Of a stretch of 64,000 nt of DNA, positions 53,685 to 62,821 are shown piece by piece. Source of the stretch: Pseudomonas sp. MWU16-30317 (GTDB taxonomy: Bacteria > Pseudomonadota > Gammaproteobacteria > Pseudomonadales > Pseudomonadaceae); contig NZ_JAIWJA010000006.1 of NCBI RefSeq assembly GCF_020515695.1, positions 186,001 to 250,000 of the forward strand, written 5' to 3'. A program made the position numbers and the translations under genes. How positions within the stretch are numbered: position 1 is the stretch's first letter; the number at the start of each line of letters is the position of its first letter. The notes beneath the pieces are model-generated. The model searched no databases. It had not been told where the DNA came from and was given only the letters and a program-made list of their open reading frames with translations.

Positions 53685-55016
53685 CTACAAGGTCAAGGTA
53701 ATGCCTTTTATCAACGCCCCGGGCAAATGACTCGAAGACGTTCGTCGTTCACTGTAAGTACTGGTGGAAAGAATCATCTCGCGCTCTACCGTCAAGGCTT
53801 CCAGCTGCTCGCCGAACAGGCTGTAGAGGCTGTCATCGAAACGCATGGTGCTCACCGGGGCCTGGATGCGCCCGTCCTCGACCCAGAAGGTCGCGAATCG
53901 GGTCAGCCCGGTCATGCGCGCGGCGGGCAGATCCGAGTAGTTGAGGTACCACAGATTACTGATGTAGAGCCCGGTGCCCAGGCGTTGCAGGATGTCCTGC
54001 TCGCGCAGCTCGCCGGCCGCCATCTCCAGCGCGCTCGGGTATTCACCGCCGCTCGCGCCGTTACAGTGCAGGGCATATTCGCTGGCGCTGCGCGAATCGA
54101 TCAAGCGCTCGCCGGCGCGGCCTTGGCGGATCAGCACGAGGTCGTCGCGGGGGTAGCCTTCTTCGGAAAAGCTCGGGCTCAGGGAGCCGCTGACCTGTTC
54201 GCTGAGCGTGACCAGCGGGCTCAGATGCTGATCGCCTTCGTAAAGGCGCTGCAACGGGCTGTTCTTGCTGGCGATGGCCTGGGCGGAAAAACCACCCCAG
54301 CTGAGCATTCCGACCAGTTCGTCCATGGCGGCTGGCGCCAGATAGGCGCGGTAGCGACCGGGTTGCAGGGTCTTGAGGGGCTGGGTCAGATGTTGCAATT
54401 GCTGGCGTGCGGCCTGCAGGCGCGTTTCGAACGCCCCCTGCTGCCAGCGCTGGCCGGCGTAGTTGGCCTTGACTGCCTCGCCGCTGGCATGGAACAGGCT
54501 CCAGTCCAGATTGAAACTATTGGCCTGATGCCAGCCGACCGCACCGTGGGAGTTGGCGAAGCCGCGGCTGATCGGGCCAGCGGCATAGATGCCGACCAGG
54601 TCGAGGCTGCCCGCCGCCGCGCAGATCTGCCGCACCACTGCATCGGGATCGGGCAACGGCTGTTCGAGCACCACATGGCTCTGCCAATCGCTGCTGTTGA
54701 GTTGCAGATAGGGGTCGGCCGGCAACAGCGGCAATGTCGACCGCAATGAACGCAGGGCGTCGGCCAGACGCTGACGATCGACCCCCAGATGCCCACTCAA
54801 GGCCAGGTGCATCGTGGCCTGGCGGCCGTTATCGATCAGTTTGAGATCGACCTGGATCTGCGTCACGTGCCCCGCCTGGCGCACTTTGGCATGGTTGAAG
54901 CGGATAAAGTCCGAGGCCTCGGCGTTGTAGCCGAAGGTGAACTGCGCCGGGGCGTCGATCGACTCGCTGAGCCAGTGCACCAGCGCCTGGAAATGGGCGA
55001 AGGATTCGTTATGCAT
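53685..55016 (-). CDS. TldE/PmbA-like metallopeptidase partner subunit
   Basis: A 443-residue TldD/PmbA-superfamily protein without the HExxxH zinc motif, hence the TldE-type (non-catalytic) partner. C-terminal parts SGGEYPSALEMAAGELREQD, GLYISNLWYLNYSD and ARMTGLTRFATFWVEDGRI are typical. TldD/TldE complexes trim peptides, including RiPP leaders and unfolded proteins. Its start codon overlaps the last base of the TldD-like gene, so the two are coupled. It is not in the tldD/pmbA context near mreB/rng that I know from pseudomonads, so it is probably a second pair. Confidence 0.85.
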   Translation of the reverse strand: MHNESFAHFQALVHWLSESIDAPAQFTFGYNAEASDFIRFNHAKVRQAGHVTQIQVDLKLIDNGRQATMHLALSGHLGVDRQRLADALRSLRSTLPLLPADPYLQLNSSDWQSHVVLEQPLPDPDAVVRQICAAAGSLDLVGIYAAGPISRGFANSHGAVGWHQANSFNLDWSLFHASGEAVKANYAGQRWQQGAFETRLQAARQQLQHLTQPLKTLQPGRYRAYLAPAAMDELVGMLSWGGFSAQAIASKNSPLQRLYEGDQHLSPLVTLSEQVSGSLSPSFSEEGYPRDDLVLIRQGRAGERLIDSRSASEYALHCNGASGGEYPSALEMAAGELREQDILQRLGTGLYISNLWYLNYSDLPAARMTGLTRFATFWVEDGRIQAPVSTMRFDDSLYSLFGEQLEALTVEREMILSTSTYSERRTSSSHLPGALIKGITLTL

Positions 55017-56458
55017 CAGGCATCGCCTCCAAAGACGTCGATCTGGCTGAACACGCAGGCCGGCGAGGCATGACCGACGTTGACCACCTGATTGGGCTCG
55101 CCTTTACCGCAGTTGGGAGTACCCAGGACCTCGAAGGTGCTCAGGTCGCCCACTGCGCTGAGGTTGCGCCAGAATTGCGCGGAAATACCCCGGTAATTGG
55201 GGTTCTTGACCACGCCTTTGAGCTCGCCGTTTTCGATCAACTGGCCCCATTCGCAGCCGAACTGGAATTTGTTGCGGGCGTCGTCGATCGACCAGGAACG
55301 GTTGGTGGCCATCAGGATGCCGTGCTCGATGTTACCGATCAGGCGCTCCAGCGGCTGATCGCCGGGCTCGATATTGAGGTTGGCCATGCGGTCGATCGGC
55401 GCGCGGTTCCAGCTGCAGGCGCGGCTGTTGGCGACGCCCGCCATGCCGGTGCGGTGCTGCGACAGCGCGCCGCCCAGCGGGCGCAAAAGCACGCCATCTC
55501 GAATCAGGAATTGCTTGCTGGCCGGGCTGCCGTCATCGTCGAACGCGTAGCTGGCCAGTTGCTCGGGGATCTCGGGGTCGAAGGTGACGTTGAGCAGCGG
55601 CGAGCCGTATTGCAGGTGGCCGAAGTCTTCGGCCTTGATGAAGCTGGTACCGGCGTAGTTGCGCTCGTCACCCAGAATGCGATCGAGTTCCAGCGGATGG
55701 CCGATCGACTCGTGAATCTGCAGGGTCATCTGATCCGGCAGCAACAGCAGGTCGCGCGGGCCTTCGGGGGTATTGGGCGCTCCCAGCAGTTGCAGGGCCT
55801 GGTCGGCAACCCGTACCGCAGCGCCTTGCAGGCCGCAGCGGTGGATGACGTCGGTGCCGCCCTGCTGGCCGAAGTTCTCTCGGCCGAGGCTGCGTGATTG
55901 GGTGTCCTGGCCATCGTGGGCGGTGACGCTGATGCCCGGGTAGACGAACCGCCAGGCCTGGCGGATCTCGGCGCCAGCGCTGTTGAGGTAGATCTGCTCG
56001 ACATCGCTGACCCCCAGGCTGGTCTGCCAGCTCACCAGCTTGCTGTTCACGGGCACGGCGGCGGACTCGGCGGCGAGCAGGGCGTAGCAATCGCTCAGGG
56101 ACGCGAAAGGTTGTTCGATACCCGGTGAGGTGTAGTCGAAACGCCCTTGCGCGACGGCTTGAGTGCTCAGGTCGAGCAGGGCGTGGGGTTTGATCGCGCG
56201 CGCCTGGTGCTCGGCGCGGCTGAGGGCCTGCTGCAGGCCCTGCAAGGACAGATCCGGCGTGGCCGCGTAGGCCTCGACACCGTTGACACGCACGGTCAGC
56301 ATCACCCCTTCATCGAGGCTCAGGCTGGGTGGTTCGGCGATGTTCTTGCGCACCGACAGGTACTGGCGCGATTGACGCACGTAACGCAGCGAAAAGAACT
56401 CCGCGCCCGTGCTCAGGGCGGCGAAGCGCTGCCTGAGTGACGCGGTGAAGTCGAACAT
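55016..56458 (-). CDS. TldD-like zinc metallopeptidase
   Basis: A 480-residue TldD-type peptidase. H249-E-S-I-G-H254 (HExxxH) followed by PLELDRILGDERNYAGTS is the catalytic zinc site; a late cysteine in TPNCGKGEP is the likely third ligand. With the TldE-like protein it should form a barrel that degrades peptides threaded inside. The motif surroundings differ from classic TldD (HEAVGH), fitting a distinct subfamily. No peptide-precursor gene or modification enzyme is adjacent, so its substrate is unknown. Confidence 0.88.
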   Translation of the reverse strand: MFDFTASLRQRFAALSTGAEFFSLRYVRQSRQYLSVRKNIAEPPSLSLDEGVMLTVRVNGVEAYAATPDLSLQGLQQALSRAEHQARAIKPHALLDLSTQAVAQGRFDYTSPGIEQPFASLSDCYALLAAESAAVPVNSKLVSWQTSLGVSDVEQIYLNSAGAEIRQAWRFVYPGISVTAHDGQDTQSRSLGRENFGQQGGTDVIHRCGLQGAAVRVADQALQLLGAPNTPEGPRDLLLLPDQMTLQIHESIGHPLELDRILGDERNYAGTSFIKAEDFGHLQYGSPLLNVTFDPEIPEQLASYAFDDDGSPASKQFLIRDGVLLRPLGGALSQHRTGMAGVANSRACSWNRAPIDRMANLNIEPGDQPLERLIGNIEHGILMATNRSWSIDDARNKFQFGCEWGQLIENGELKGVVKNPNYRGISAQFWRNLSAVGDLSTFEVLGTPNCGKGEPNQVVNVGHASPACVFSQIDVFGGDA

Positions 56459-56487
56459 GCTTGGCTCCTTTGGCTGATTGCCGATCC

Positions 56488-56583
56488 TTGTAGCGAGGGG
56501 CTCGCCCCCGAAAAAACGAACAAGCGATATCTATGCATCTGACACGGCTCATCGGCGCCGGACGCGCACCCTTTCGCTACAGG
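56488..56583. repeat. REPIN (TGTAGCGAGGGG-type) overlapping the end of fimW
   Basis: CTTGTAGCGAGGGGCTCGCCCCC at 56488 and CGCACCCTTTCGCTACAGG ending 56583 are diverged arms. The right arm contains the fimW stop codon (56577-56579) and its last codon, so the element was probably inserted at, and now forms, the gene's end. Confidence 0.75.
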
Positions 56584-58355
56584 TCTTTCCACAGCGAATC
56601 AAAATCATCTTCCGGCGCCACGCCGCCCGCTGCTCCAGGCCCTTTGCCTGGATCGGCCGGCTGCTCGAGCGCGCGGTATTCGAACTGGTTGAAACTGCCG
56701 GTACTGGCCACGCGTTTGCCAAGGCCGGCGCGGCTTTCGTCGCCGTTGGTATTGATCACCACCTTGTTGCCTTCCTGAAAGGGCAGGCGCGGTGCCAGCA
56801 AGGTGGCCGGGATATCAATGGCGCGGATTTCCGGCAGCAGCAATCCGCGCAGATACTGGCTGTTGGGCTCGTTGGTGCGCACCAGTTGCAGGCCGCACGG
56901 CTGGGCATTGGGGGCGACCAGTTCGATGCCCATCTGCGTGCCGCCGCTGCGCACCTGGCGCACCCAGCGCACCACGGCGATGCTCCAGCCCTGGGAGGGC
57001 GCGTCCTGAATGCCGACCATCTCGCCGGCCTGCAATTGCGCCGGTACGTCCTTGAGCCAGGCCAGGCAATAGCCGCCCGGGCTGTGGTTGACGATCTGCA
57101 GCACGTAGGTCGGGTAATCCTCGGTGGTGCTGGCACTGTTGACGCTCTCACCGGCAGCGCCTGGCTGGCTGTACTGGATCTCTTCGAAGCCCGAGTTCAT
57201 CTTTTCGGCATCGAATGCGTGGCCCCAGGTATCCGGCGTCGTCACCGCACCGAACTCCGCCGCGCGACCGGCCGGGCGGCGCAGGATGTCGCTGAACGAG
57301 CGCTCGCCGCCCAAGTGGTAATGCAGCGAGCTCATGCCGACGCACAGGGTCAAGGTGCCTTGGCCAGGGGTGCGCTGAAACGTGCGCTCGGCGACGTCGC
57401 CCCAGGCTGCAGCCACCAGTTGCAACAAATCGCTGCTGATACCGTTGGGCATCATCAGCCTGGATTGACCCCGTTGTTCAACGGGCAGCTCCAGGTAGGT
57501 CTTGATCGCTTCGGCCAGAGGTTGCGGGTCCAGACCGGGCAGATTGACCACTTGTTCATCGGTGAACAGGGTCTTGTAGCGGGGTGGTCCGTCGACGCCG
57601 GGCGCGATGGCGAACAGGCTCGACGGCTCGCTGGCGGGCTGGATCTTGACCAGTGCGCTCCAGGCCTCCAAGGCCTCGGCCAGTTTGGAAATGGCGCTCT
57701 GGCGCATCTGGTTGCAACGCGAACTGCCCAGCAGCAAGGCGCAGGCGTAGGTCTGCTCGGGGGTCATGCTGCGTGTGGCCAGCGCCAGTTCGTCCACCAC
57801 CAAGGTGTTTTGCACCTTGTGTTCGCGGGCTATCTGGTACAGCTGGTGCAGTTCGAGCCAAAGGCCTTCAGGGACGGGACAATACAGGAGGCTGGCGCGA
57901 ACCAGCGGGCCGTTGAGGCAATGCAGTGCTCGCTGGATTGCCATGGCGAGGAGTTGCAGGCGATCCTTGCCGAGTTTGGGCACGATATCGACGATGATCT
58001 GCTTGTAGCCGATGGCCAGCTGGTTTTGCAGGGCCTGGCACAGATTGGCGACCTTGCGCGCACGTTCGTCGAGGACGATCGCCTGATTGAGGAAGTGCCG
58101 CTCCAGGTGCTTGCAGACGTAATAGACCTCGGGGCGCAGCAGTTCGAGCAGTTGCAGGCGGTTCTCGCTGGGTGTGACCAGTTGATTGAGTTCAGCCATG
58201 CCTTGATACAGCTGCCGCGCCATTTCCCCGATATTGGCTTTCGGAAGCGCGGCAATCCAGCGTTTGAGCTCGCGCGGGTTCGCCTCGCAGAAGCTCAGGC
58301 TCAACTGCGATGGCGTCGGTGCGCGCAACAACAGGTGGGGGCTGGGGCGTGACAT
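56577..58355 (-). CDS. fimW: FimW-like c-di-GMP effector with PilZ-type domain
   Basis: A 592-residue protein. The first 400 residues are helical and unfamiliar (LYQGMAELNQLVTPSENRLQ, FCEANPRELKRWIAALPK). A PilZ-like domain at about 410-510 has the N423-H-S425-P-G-G428 (NxSxxG) element; no RxxxR arginine pair lies at the usual short distance before it. In P. aeruginosa the gene upstream of psd in the same order (motB-motA-HDOD-rhdA-psd) is fimW, a c-di-GMP receptor needed for surface attachment through type IV pili. The start is ATG 58353-58355; a GTG just before it is also possible. Confidence 0.8.
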   Translation of the reverse strand: MSRPSPHLLLRAPTPSQLSLSFCEANPRELKRWIAALPKANIGEMARQLYQGMAELNQLVTPSENRLQLLELLRPEVYYVCKHLERHFLNQAIVLDERARKVANLCQALQNQLAIGYKQIIVDIVPKLGKDRLQLLAMAIQRALHCLNGPLVRASLLYCPVPEGLWLELHQLYQIAREHKVQNTLVVDELALATRSMTPEQTYACALLLGSSRCNQMRQSAISKLAEALEAWSALVKIQPASEPSSLFAIAPGVDGPPRYKTLFTDEQVVNLPGLDPQPLAEAIKTYLELPVEQRGQSRLMMPNGISSDLLQLVAAAWGDVAERTFQRTPGQGTLTLCVGMSSLHYHLGGERSFSDILRRPAGRAAEFGAVTTPDTWGHAFDAEKMNSGFEEIQYSQPGAAGESVNSASTTEDYPTYVLQIVNHSPGGYCLAWLKDVPAQLQAGEMVGIQDAPSQGWSIAVVRWVRQVRSGGTQMGIELVAPNAQPCGLQLVRTNEPNSQYLRGLLLPEIRAIDIPATLLAPRLPFQEGNKVVINTNGDESRAGLGKRVASTGSFNQFEYRALEQPADPGKGPGAAGGVAPEDDFDSLWKDL

Positions 58356-58563
58356 CACTCAATTCCTGGTATTGATTGCAGCTCCACGTGCAAATAGCGG
58401 CCCGGATGAACGGGAGTCTTGCACTCGATCAACTGGCCTCTGGCACGGACTCTAGCAGCATTGCGAGTCCATCGTCGGATCACTGATGCTACAGGGCAAT
58501 TCGAGGCCCGTGCGATTGTTTCGTTCCTCAAGCCCTGGCCTCGGCGCAGGACCTGTTGCGTAC

Positions 58564-59427
58564 TCATGACCTGGCAGGCGACGCCAAGCCTTGGCCCATC
58601 CGTACCGGCGAACCGGCCGTGAGGGAATGCGCCCATTTTACCTGTTCGGGGCCAAACAGCACGATGGCGGTCGAGCCCAGCTTGAAACGGCCCAGTTCGG
58701 CGCCCTTTTCCAGATGAATGGGTGCCCGGGCGGCCTCGTCGTAGCGGAACGTCTTCAGCTCGCGCTTGGGCGGCGTGACCAGCCCGGCCCATACCGTCTC
58801 TACCGAGGCAACGATCATCGCGCCCACCAGCACCACGGCCATGGGGCCGCGTTCGGTGTCGAACAGGCAGACGACGCGTTCGTTGCGGGCAAACAGCTCA
58901 GGAACGTTTTCGGCTGTGGTCTGGTTGACCGAGAAGATCCGCCCTGGCACATAGACCATTTCGCGCAGGGTCCCGGCCAGCGGCATGTGCACGCGGTGGT
59001 AATCCTTGGGCGACAGATAAACGGTGGCGAATTCCCCGCCCATGAACGGCGCTGCATTGGCCTGATCGCCGCCCAGCAGTTCGAGCACGCTGAAGCTGTG
59101 GCCCTTGGCCTGGAAGATGCGCCCGTGTTCGATGGGGCCCAGCTGACTGATGGCGCCGTCGGCGGGGCAGAGGATGGCCTCGGGTGTCGGGTCCAGCGGG
59201 CGCGCGTCGGGCTTCAGCGCGCGGGTGAAGAAGGCGTTGAAGTTTTCATAGGCGGTCACGTCCTCGACCAGCGCTTCGGACATGTTGACCTGATAGCGCT
59301 TGGCGAACCACTGGGTGAAGGCATTCTTGAACCAGGGGGCACGGCATTCGGCGACGCAACCCGCCAGGCGCGACAGCAGATGATGGGGCAGCAAGTACTG
59401 GCTGATGATGAACAAGCGAGATTTCAT
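58564..59427 (-). CDS. psd: Phosphatidylserine decarboxylase proenzyme
   Basis: A 287-residue membrane-associated proenzyme making phosphatidylethanolamine. Self-cleavage site L250-G-S252-T sits near the C-terminus, generating the pyruvoyl group from Ser252; D90 (CPADG) and H147 (YHRVHMPL) complete the triad. Length is normal. It is nine bases downstream of rhdA and likely co-transcribed. The 208-base gap to fimW holds no feature I can support. Confidence 0.96.
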   Translation of the reverse strand: MKSRLFIISQYLLPHHLLSRLAGCVAECRAPWFKNAFTQWFAKRYQVNMSEALVEDVTAYENFNAFFTRALKPDARPLDPTPEAILCPADGAISQLGPIEHGRIFQAKGHSFSVLELLGGDQANAAPFMGGEFATVYLSPKDYHRVHMPLAGTLREMVYVPGRIFSVNQTTAENVPELFARNERVVCLFDTERGPMAVVLVGAMIVASVETVWAGLVTPPKRELKTFRYDEAARAPIHLEKGAELGRFKLGSTAIVLFGPEQVKWAHSLTAGSPVRMGQGLASPARS

Positions 59428-59436
59428 GGATATTCC

Positions 59437-60252
59437 TTAAACTTCAACCGGGGTGTCGGGGTGGTTGCCCCATTCGCCCCATGATCCGGCATAGCCTTTG
59501 ACGCGCGGGTAACCCAGGTGCTTGGCGACCAGGTAGGTAAAGCCCGAGCGGTGGTGGGTCTGGCAGTGGGTGATGATTTCTTTGTCGGCGGTGATGCCCA
59601 GGCTGGTGAGCACGGTAGCGATATCCTGGCGAATGCGCAGCGAACGCTCCTTGTCCATGCCGGCGGTCCATTCATAATTGATGGCGCCGGGGATGTGCCC
59701 GGCCTTGGCCGCAAGGACCTTGGCGCCGGAGTACTCCAGCGGGCCGCGGGCATCCCAGATTGCCAGGTCGTCCGTGCCCAGGCGGCTTTGCAGGTATTCA
59801 CGAGTCGCCGTGGGGGTATCGTCGAAGGTCAGTGCAACGGGGCCGCCGACGGCGGTCGGGGTCATGCTGGACAATGGCAACTGCTCTGCTTCCCAGGCCA
59901 GCATGCCACCGTTGAGATAGTGATAGTGCTTGTGGCCGATGACATCGAGCAGCCAGATGAATCGGCCGGCCCAGCCACCGCCCTCGTCGTCGTAGACCAC
60001 GTAGGTGGCGTCGGCATTGTGGCCGAGCTCGCCGAACAGCGCTTCGAGCGACGCCTGAGTGGGCAGCAGGCCGGGCGCCGGCGCTTGCCCCAGCTGAGTG
60101 CGCTTGGGGTCGACGAAATGGGCGCCCGCGATGTGACCGGCCTGGTAGCGTGCGGCGCTGGACAGGTCGACCAGGATCAGGCCTGGCGCGTCCAGGCGCG
60201 CCTGCAGCTCGGAGGGCTCGATGACCAGAGGCAAGCCGGAAAAATCAGACAT
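59437..60252 (-). CDS. rhdA: Thiosulfate sulfurtransferase (rhodanese RhdA)
   Basis: A 271-residue two-domain rhodanese. The second domain carries the catalytic loop C230-QTHHRSG, identical in position and sequence type to Azotobacter/Pseudomonas RhdA, which moves sulfane sulfur from thiosulfate to cyanide or other acceptors. The first domain (LILVDLSSAARYQAGHIAGA) has Asp in place of the active cysteine (VVYDDEGGGWAGR). It stands between the HDOD gene and psd. Confidence 0.95.
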   Translation of the reverse strand: MSDFSGLPLVIEPSELQARLDAPGLILVDLSSAARYQAGHIAGAHFVDPKRTQLGQAPAPGLLPTQASLEALFGELGHNADATYVVYDDEGGGWAGRFIWLLDVIGHKHYHYLNGGMLAWEAEQLPLSSMTPTAVGGPVALTFDDTPTATREYLQSRLGTDDLAIWDARGPLEYSGAKVLAAKAGHIPGAINYEWTAGMDKERSLRIRQDIATVLTSLGITADKEIITHCQTHHRSGFTYLVAKHLGYPRVKGYAGSWGEWGNHPDTPVEV

Positions 60253-60297
60253 GCGAAATCACCACGTCGAAGGAAAGCCGCAATTGTAACGCAAGCA

Positions 60298-61818
60298 TCA
60301 TCGGCTGCGGTTGCTAAAGGTGGTCAGGGCGCGCTCGATACATTGCGCGGTTTTGCCGAAGGCTTGCACGGTGATCTCGGAAAACGGCCCGCCGCCCTGA
60401 TCGGCCAGCAGGATCATGACCACGCGGCCATTGCTCACCAGCGACCGAGCCAGCAGGTTGTCGCCGCGGAACAAGGTGCGCAGGCTGGCGGGCAGCTTGG
60501 ACCAGTACTGGTCGTGGTTCTCCAGGGTGATACGGATCTGCCCGGCCTGGCGCGTCAGGTGTTGCAGCAGCGTGCTGTGGTCGATGTTGAGGGTCAGTTG
60601 CGCCGACGGCTCCGGCAGACCGGCGATCTGGTGCACGCGCAACTGGGTCATGCCCTTGTCGGTCATCAGCATCATGATGCGGCTCATGCCGCTCGCCACC
60701 AGGGCATCTCGCGCCCAGTTGGTCAGTTCCATGGCGTTGTTGAAGCGGCTCGGTTCCGCCAGCAGCTCGGTACAGAATTTGCTCCAGCGCTTGAGGTCAT
60801 GGGCACTGGGCGCCGCTGCGGCGACCATGCCTTTATGCTCCCGGCGTTGATCCCACGGCCAGAGCAGCGCGGTGGCCGGGTGCCAGATCCCGGGGCCGGC
60901 ATGATTTTGCGCACTGAGCACCGCTTGCTGGTGCACCTGTTGCTGCAGATCGCCCAGGGGCATTTGCAGGTACAGGCAGGTCAGGTACTGCCAGCGCGTG
61001 TTGTGGGGGCTGTCCCAGGCTTGCTGCGCCGACAGCGCCAGGCCGTTGGCCAGCAACACCGTATTGGCCGGCTGATTGAGCCAGCGCCGCAGTTCCGGAT
61101 CGCTGTCCAGCTCCTGCTGTTGCTGCAGCCCCAGCTCGCGATGCCGCGCGATGTGCATGACCCGCACCAGTTGCCGCCGTTCGTTCTGCAACAGGCGATA
61201 GCCCTGAATGATCCACAGCGGCAGGCGCCACAGTTCGGCCATGGCCTGGCAAAGCTCCAGCAGGCGGATGCCGAACAGCTCGAGCTCGACCTTGGCGACC
61301 GGTTCGCGCTTGTGGATAACCCGCAATTCCCACTCCTCCAGCAGCTTGGGGTGGCTGATTGCCAATGGCCACAGCGGCGAGAGAAACAGCAGGCTGCCCC
61401 AGTGGATCTCTTGCCACAGGCGCGCCAGCCGCGCGGCGAACAGGCCATTGGCCTGCTGGCTGGCGTGCAGACTGATCATTTGCAACTGGCGCAGCGCCAC
61501 CGGAAGGTCGTCCGCTTCAACGGCCGGCAATGACCGCAGCAGCTCGCCGGTGCGCTTGAGGCCCAGGCGATTGATGGCGATTTCCAGGCTCTCGGCGGGC
61601 TCCACCAGCTCGTTGCTGACTGCCATGTTGGCCTCGCGGATCACGCTCAGGACCAGCGCCGGGCTATCCTGCATGCGCTCGGAGATCTCGCGCAGGGAGC
61701 GGTTGCTGTCGTTGATCGCACTGCTGACCCGCTCGTGGGCGAGGCGCGCTACGGGCAGGCGAATGCTGTTGAGCAGCTTGATCCAGGCTTGTAGCGTACG
61801 GGGTGTCTGCGGTGGCAT
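60298..61818 (-). CDS. HDOD-domain protein, putative signalling
   Basis: A 506-residue protein. The N-terminal half is an HDOD-type helical domain (AINDSNRSLREISERMQDSPALVLSVIREAN and LEIAINRLGLKRTGELLRSL regions, about 35-100). The C-terminal part (about 370-500) looks GAF-like (SKFCTELLAEPSRFNNAMELTNWARDAL). HDOD proteins act in signal transduction without catalytic HD residues. Start chosen at ATG 61816-61818; an ATG at 61908 is in frame, but the sequence between contains TATAGT and looks like a promoter. It diverges from motA and occupies the PA4955 position of P. aeruginosa. Confidence 0.75.
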   Translation of the reverse strand: MPPQTPRTLQAWIKLLNSIRLPVARLAHERVSSAINDSNRSLREISERMQDSPALVLSVIREANMAVSNELVEPAESLEIAINRLGLKRTGELLRSLPAVEADDLPVALRQLQMISLHASQQANGLFAARLARLWQEIHWGSLLFLSPLWPLAISHPKLLEEWELRVIHKREPVAKVELELFGIRLLELCQAMAELWRLPLWIIQGYRLLQNERRQLVRVMHIARHRELGLQQQQELDSDPELRRWLNQPANTVLLANGLALSAQQAWDSPHNTRWQYLTCLYLQMPLGDLQQQVHQQAVLSAQNHAGPGIWHPATALLWPWDQRREHKGMVAAAAPSAHDLKRWSKFCTELLAEPSRFNNAMELTNWARDALVASGMSRIMMLMTDKGMTQLRVHQIAGLPEPSAQLTLNIDHSTLLQHLTRQAGQIRITLENHDQYWSKLPASLRTLFRGDNLLARSLVSNGRVVMILLADQGGGPFSEITVQAFGKTAQCIERALTTFSNRSR

Positions 61819-61966
61819 GGGCACTTCACTGGCAAGCGGGAGGGGGCAAACTGGTTTTTCATGTCGACTAACTATAGTCTGACGCACCTCTGCCGATAAG
61901 TAGGGCATCTGAACTAAATTGCTTATGCCCAGCCCCGTCCACGACTTCGTAAGTGTTTGCTAACCT

Positions 61967-62818
61967 ATGGCTAAAATTATCGGCATCATCGTCGTAATCG
62001 CTAGTGTGCTAGGCGGTTACGTGCTGTCCCACGGTCAGATCGCAGCGTTGATCCAGCCCTTCGAGGTCCTGATCATCGGCGGCGCGGCGCTGGGCGCATT
62101 CCTGCAGTCCAACCCGGGCTACATGACCATGCACGTCTTCAAGAAAGCCCTGAAGATGTTCGGCTCACGGTTCACCCATGCCTTTTACCTTGAAATCCTC
62201 AGCCTGATCTACGAGATTCTGAACAAGAGTCGTCGTGAAGGCATGATGGCCATCGAAGCGGACATCGAAGACGCTTCGGCCAGCCCGATTTTCGCCAAGT
62301 ACCCGACCATCCTCAAAGATGAGCGCATGACGGCGTTCATCTGCGATTACCTGCGCATCATGTCGTCCGGCAACATGGCACCCCACGAGCTCGAGGGCCT
62401 GTTCGACATGGAAATCCTCAGCATGAAGGAAGAGCTCGAACACCCTTCCCATGCCGTGACAGGCATTTCCGATGGCTTGCCGGGCTTCGGTATCGTCGCG
62501 GCGGTACTGGGTATCGTGGTGACCATGGCCTCGCTGGGTGACGGTGACAAAGCTGCGATCGGTGGCCACGTGGGGGCGGCACTGGTCGGTACTTTCCTCG
62601 GTATTCTGGCGGCTTATGGTTTCTTCGGCCCGCTGGCCCAGTGCCTGGCCCATGATGCCAAGGAAGAGGTCAACGTTTACGAATCGATCAAGGCTTCTCT
62701 GGTGGCTTCGGCCTCCGGGATGCCGCCGTCGCTGGCCGTGGAATTCGGTCGTAAAGTCCTGTATCCAGCCCACCGCCCCAGCTTTGCCGAGCTGGAGCAA
62801 GCGGTCCGCGGTCGCTGA
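61967..62818 (+). CDS. motA: Flagellar stator protein MotA
   Basis: A 283-residue four-helix stator protein. Helices at about 2-20, 30-50, 170-190 and 200-222; PGFGIVAAVLGIVVTM contains the conserved proline near the proton path. The large cytoplasmic loop has the charged residues (SRREG, EDASASPIF, DERMTAFICDYLR) that touch the rotor. With MotB it forms the proton channel. motB starts four bases after its stop codon. Confidence 0.96.
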   Translation: MAKIIGIIVVIASVLGGYVLSHGQIAALIQPFEVLIIGGAALGAFLQSNPGYMTMHVFKKALKMFGSRFTHAFYLEILSLIYEILNKSRREGMMAIEADIEDASASPIFAKYPTILKDERMTAFICDYLRIMSSGNMAPHELEGLFDMEILSMKEELEHPSHAVTGISDGLPGFGIVAAVLGIVVTMASLGDGDKAAIGGHVGAALVGTFLGILAAYGFFGPLAQCLAHDAKEEVNVYESIKASLVASASGMPPSLAVEFGRKVLYPAHRPSFAELEQAVRGR

Positions 62819-62821
62819 TCC

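Noticed and set aside
53568..56576. Search for a RiPP precursor peptide near the TldD/TldE pair
   Set aside because: Both flanking gaps are occupied by REPINs, and no short frame with leader/core character and a ribosome site was found.
56478..58352. 624-codon plus-strand frame opposite fimW
   Set aside because: Composition typical of antisense frames and start within a REPIN; fimW is supported by synteny and a PilZ element.
59518..61533. 671-codon plus-strand frame across rhdA and the HDOD gene
   Set aside because: It spans two well-supported minus-strand genes and an intergenic gap, and shows no domain.
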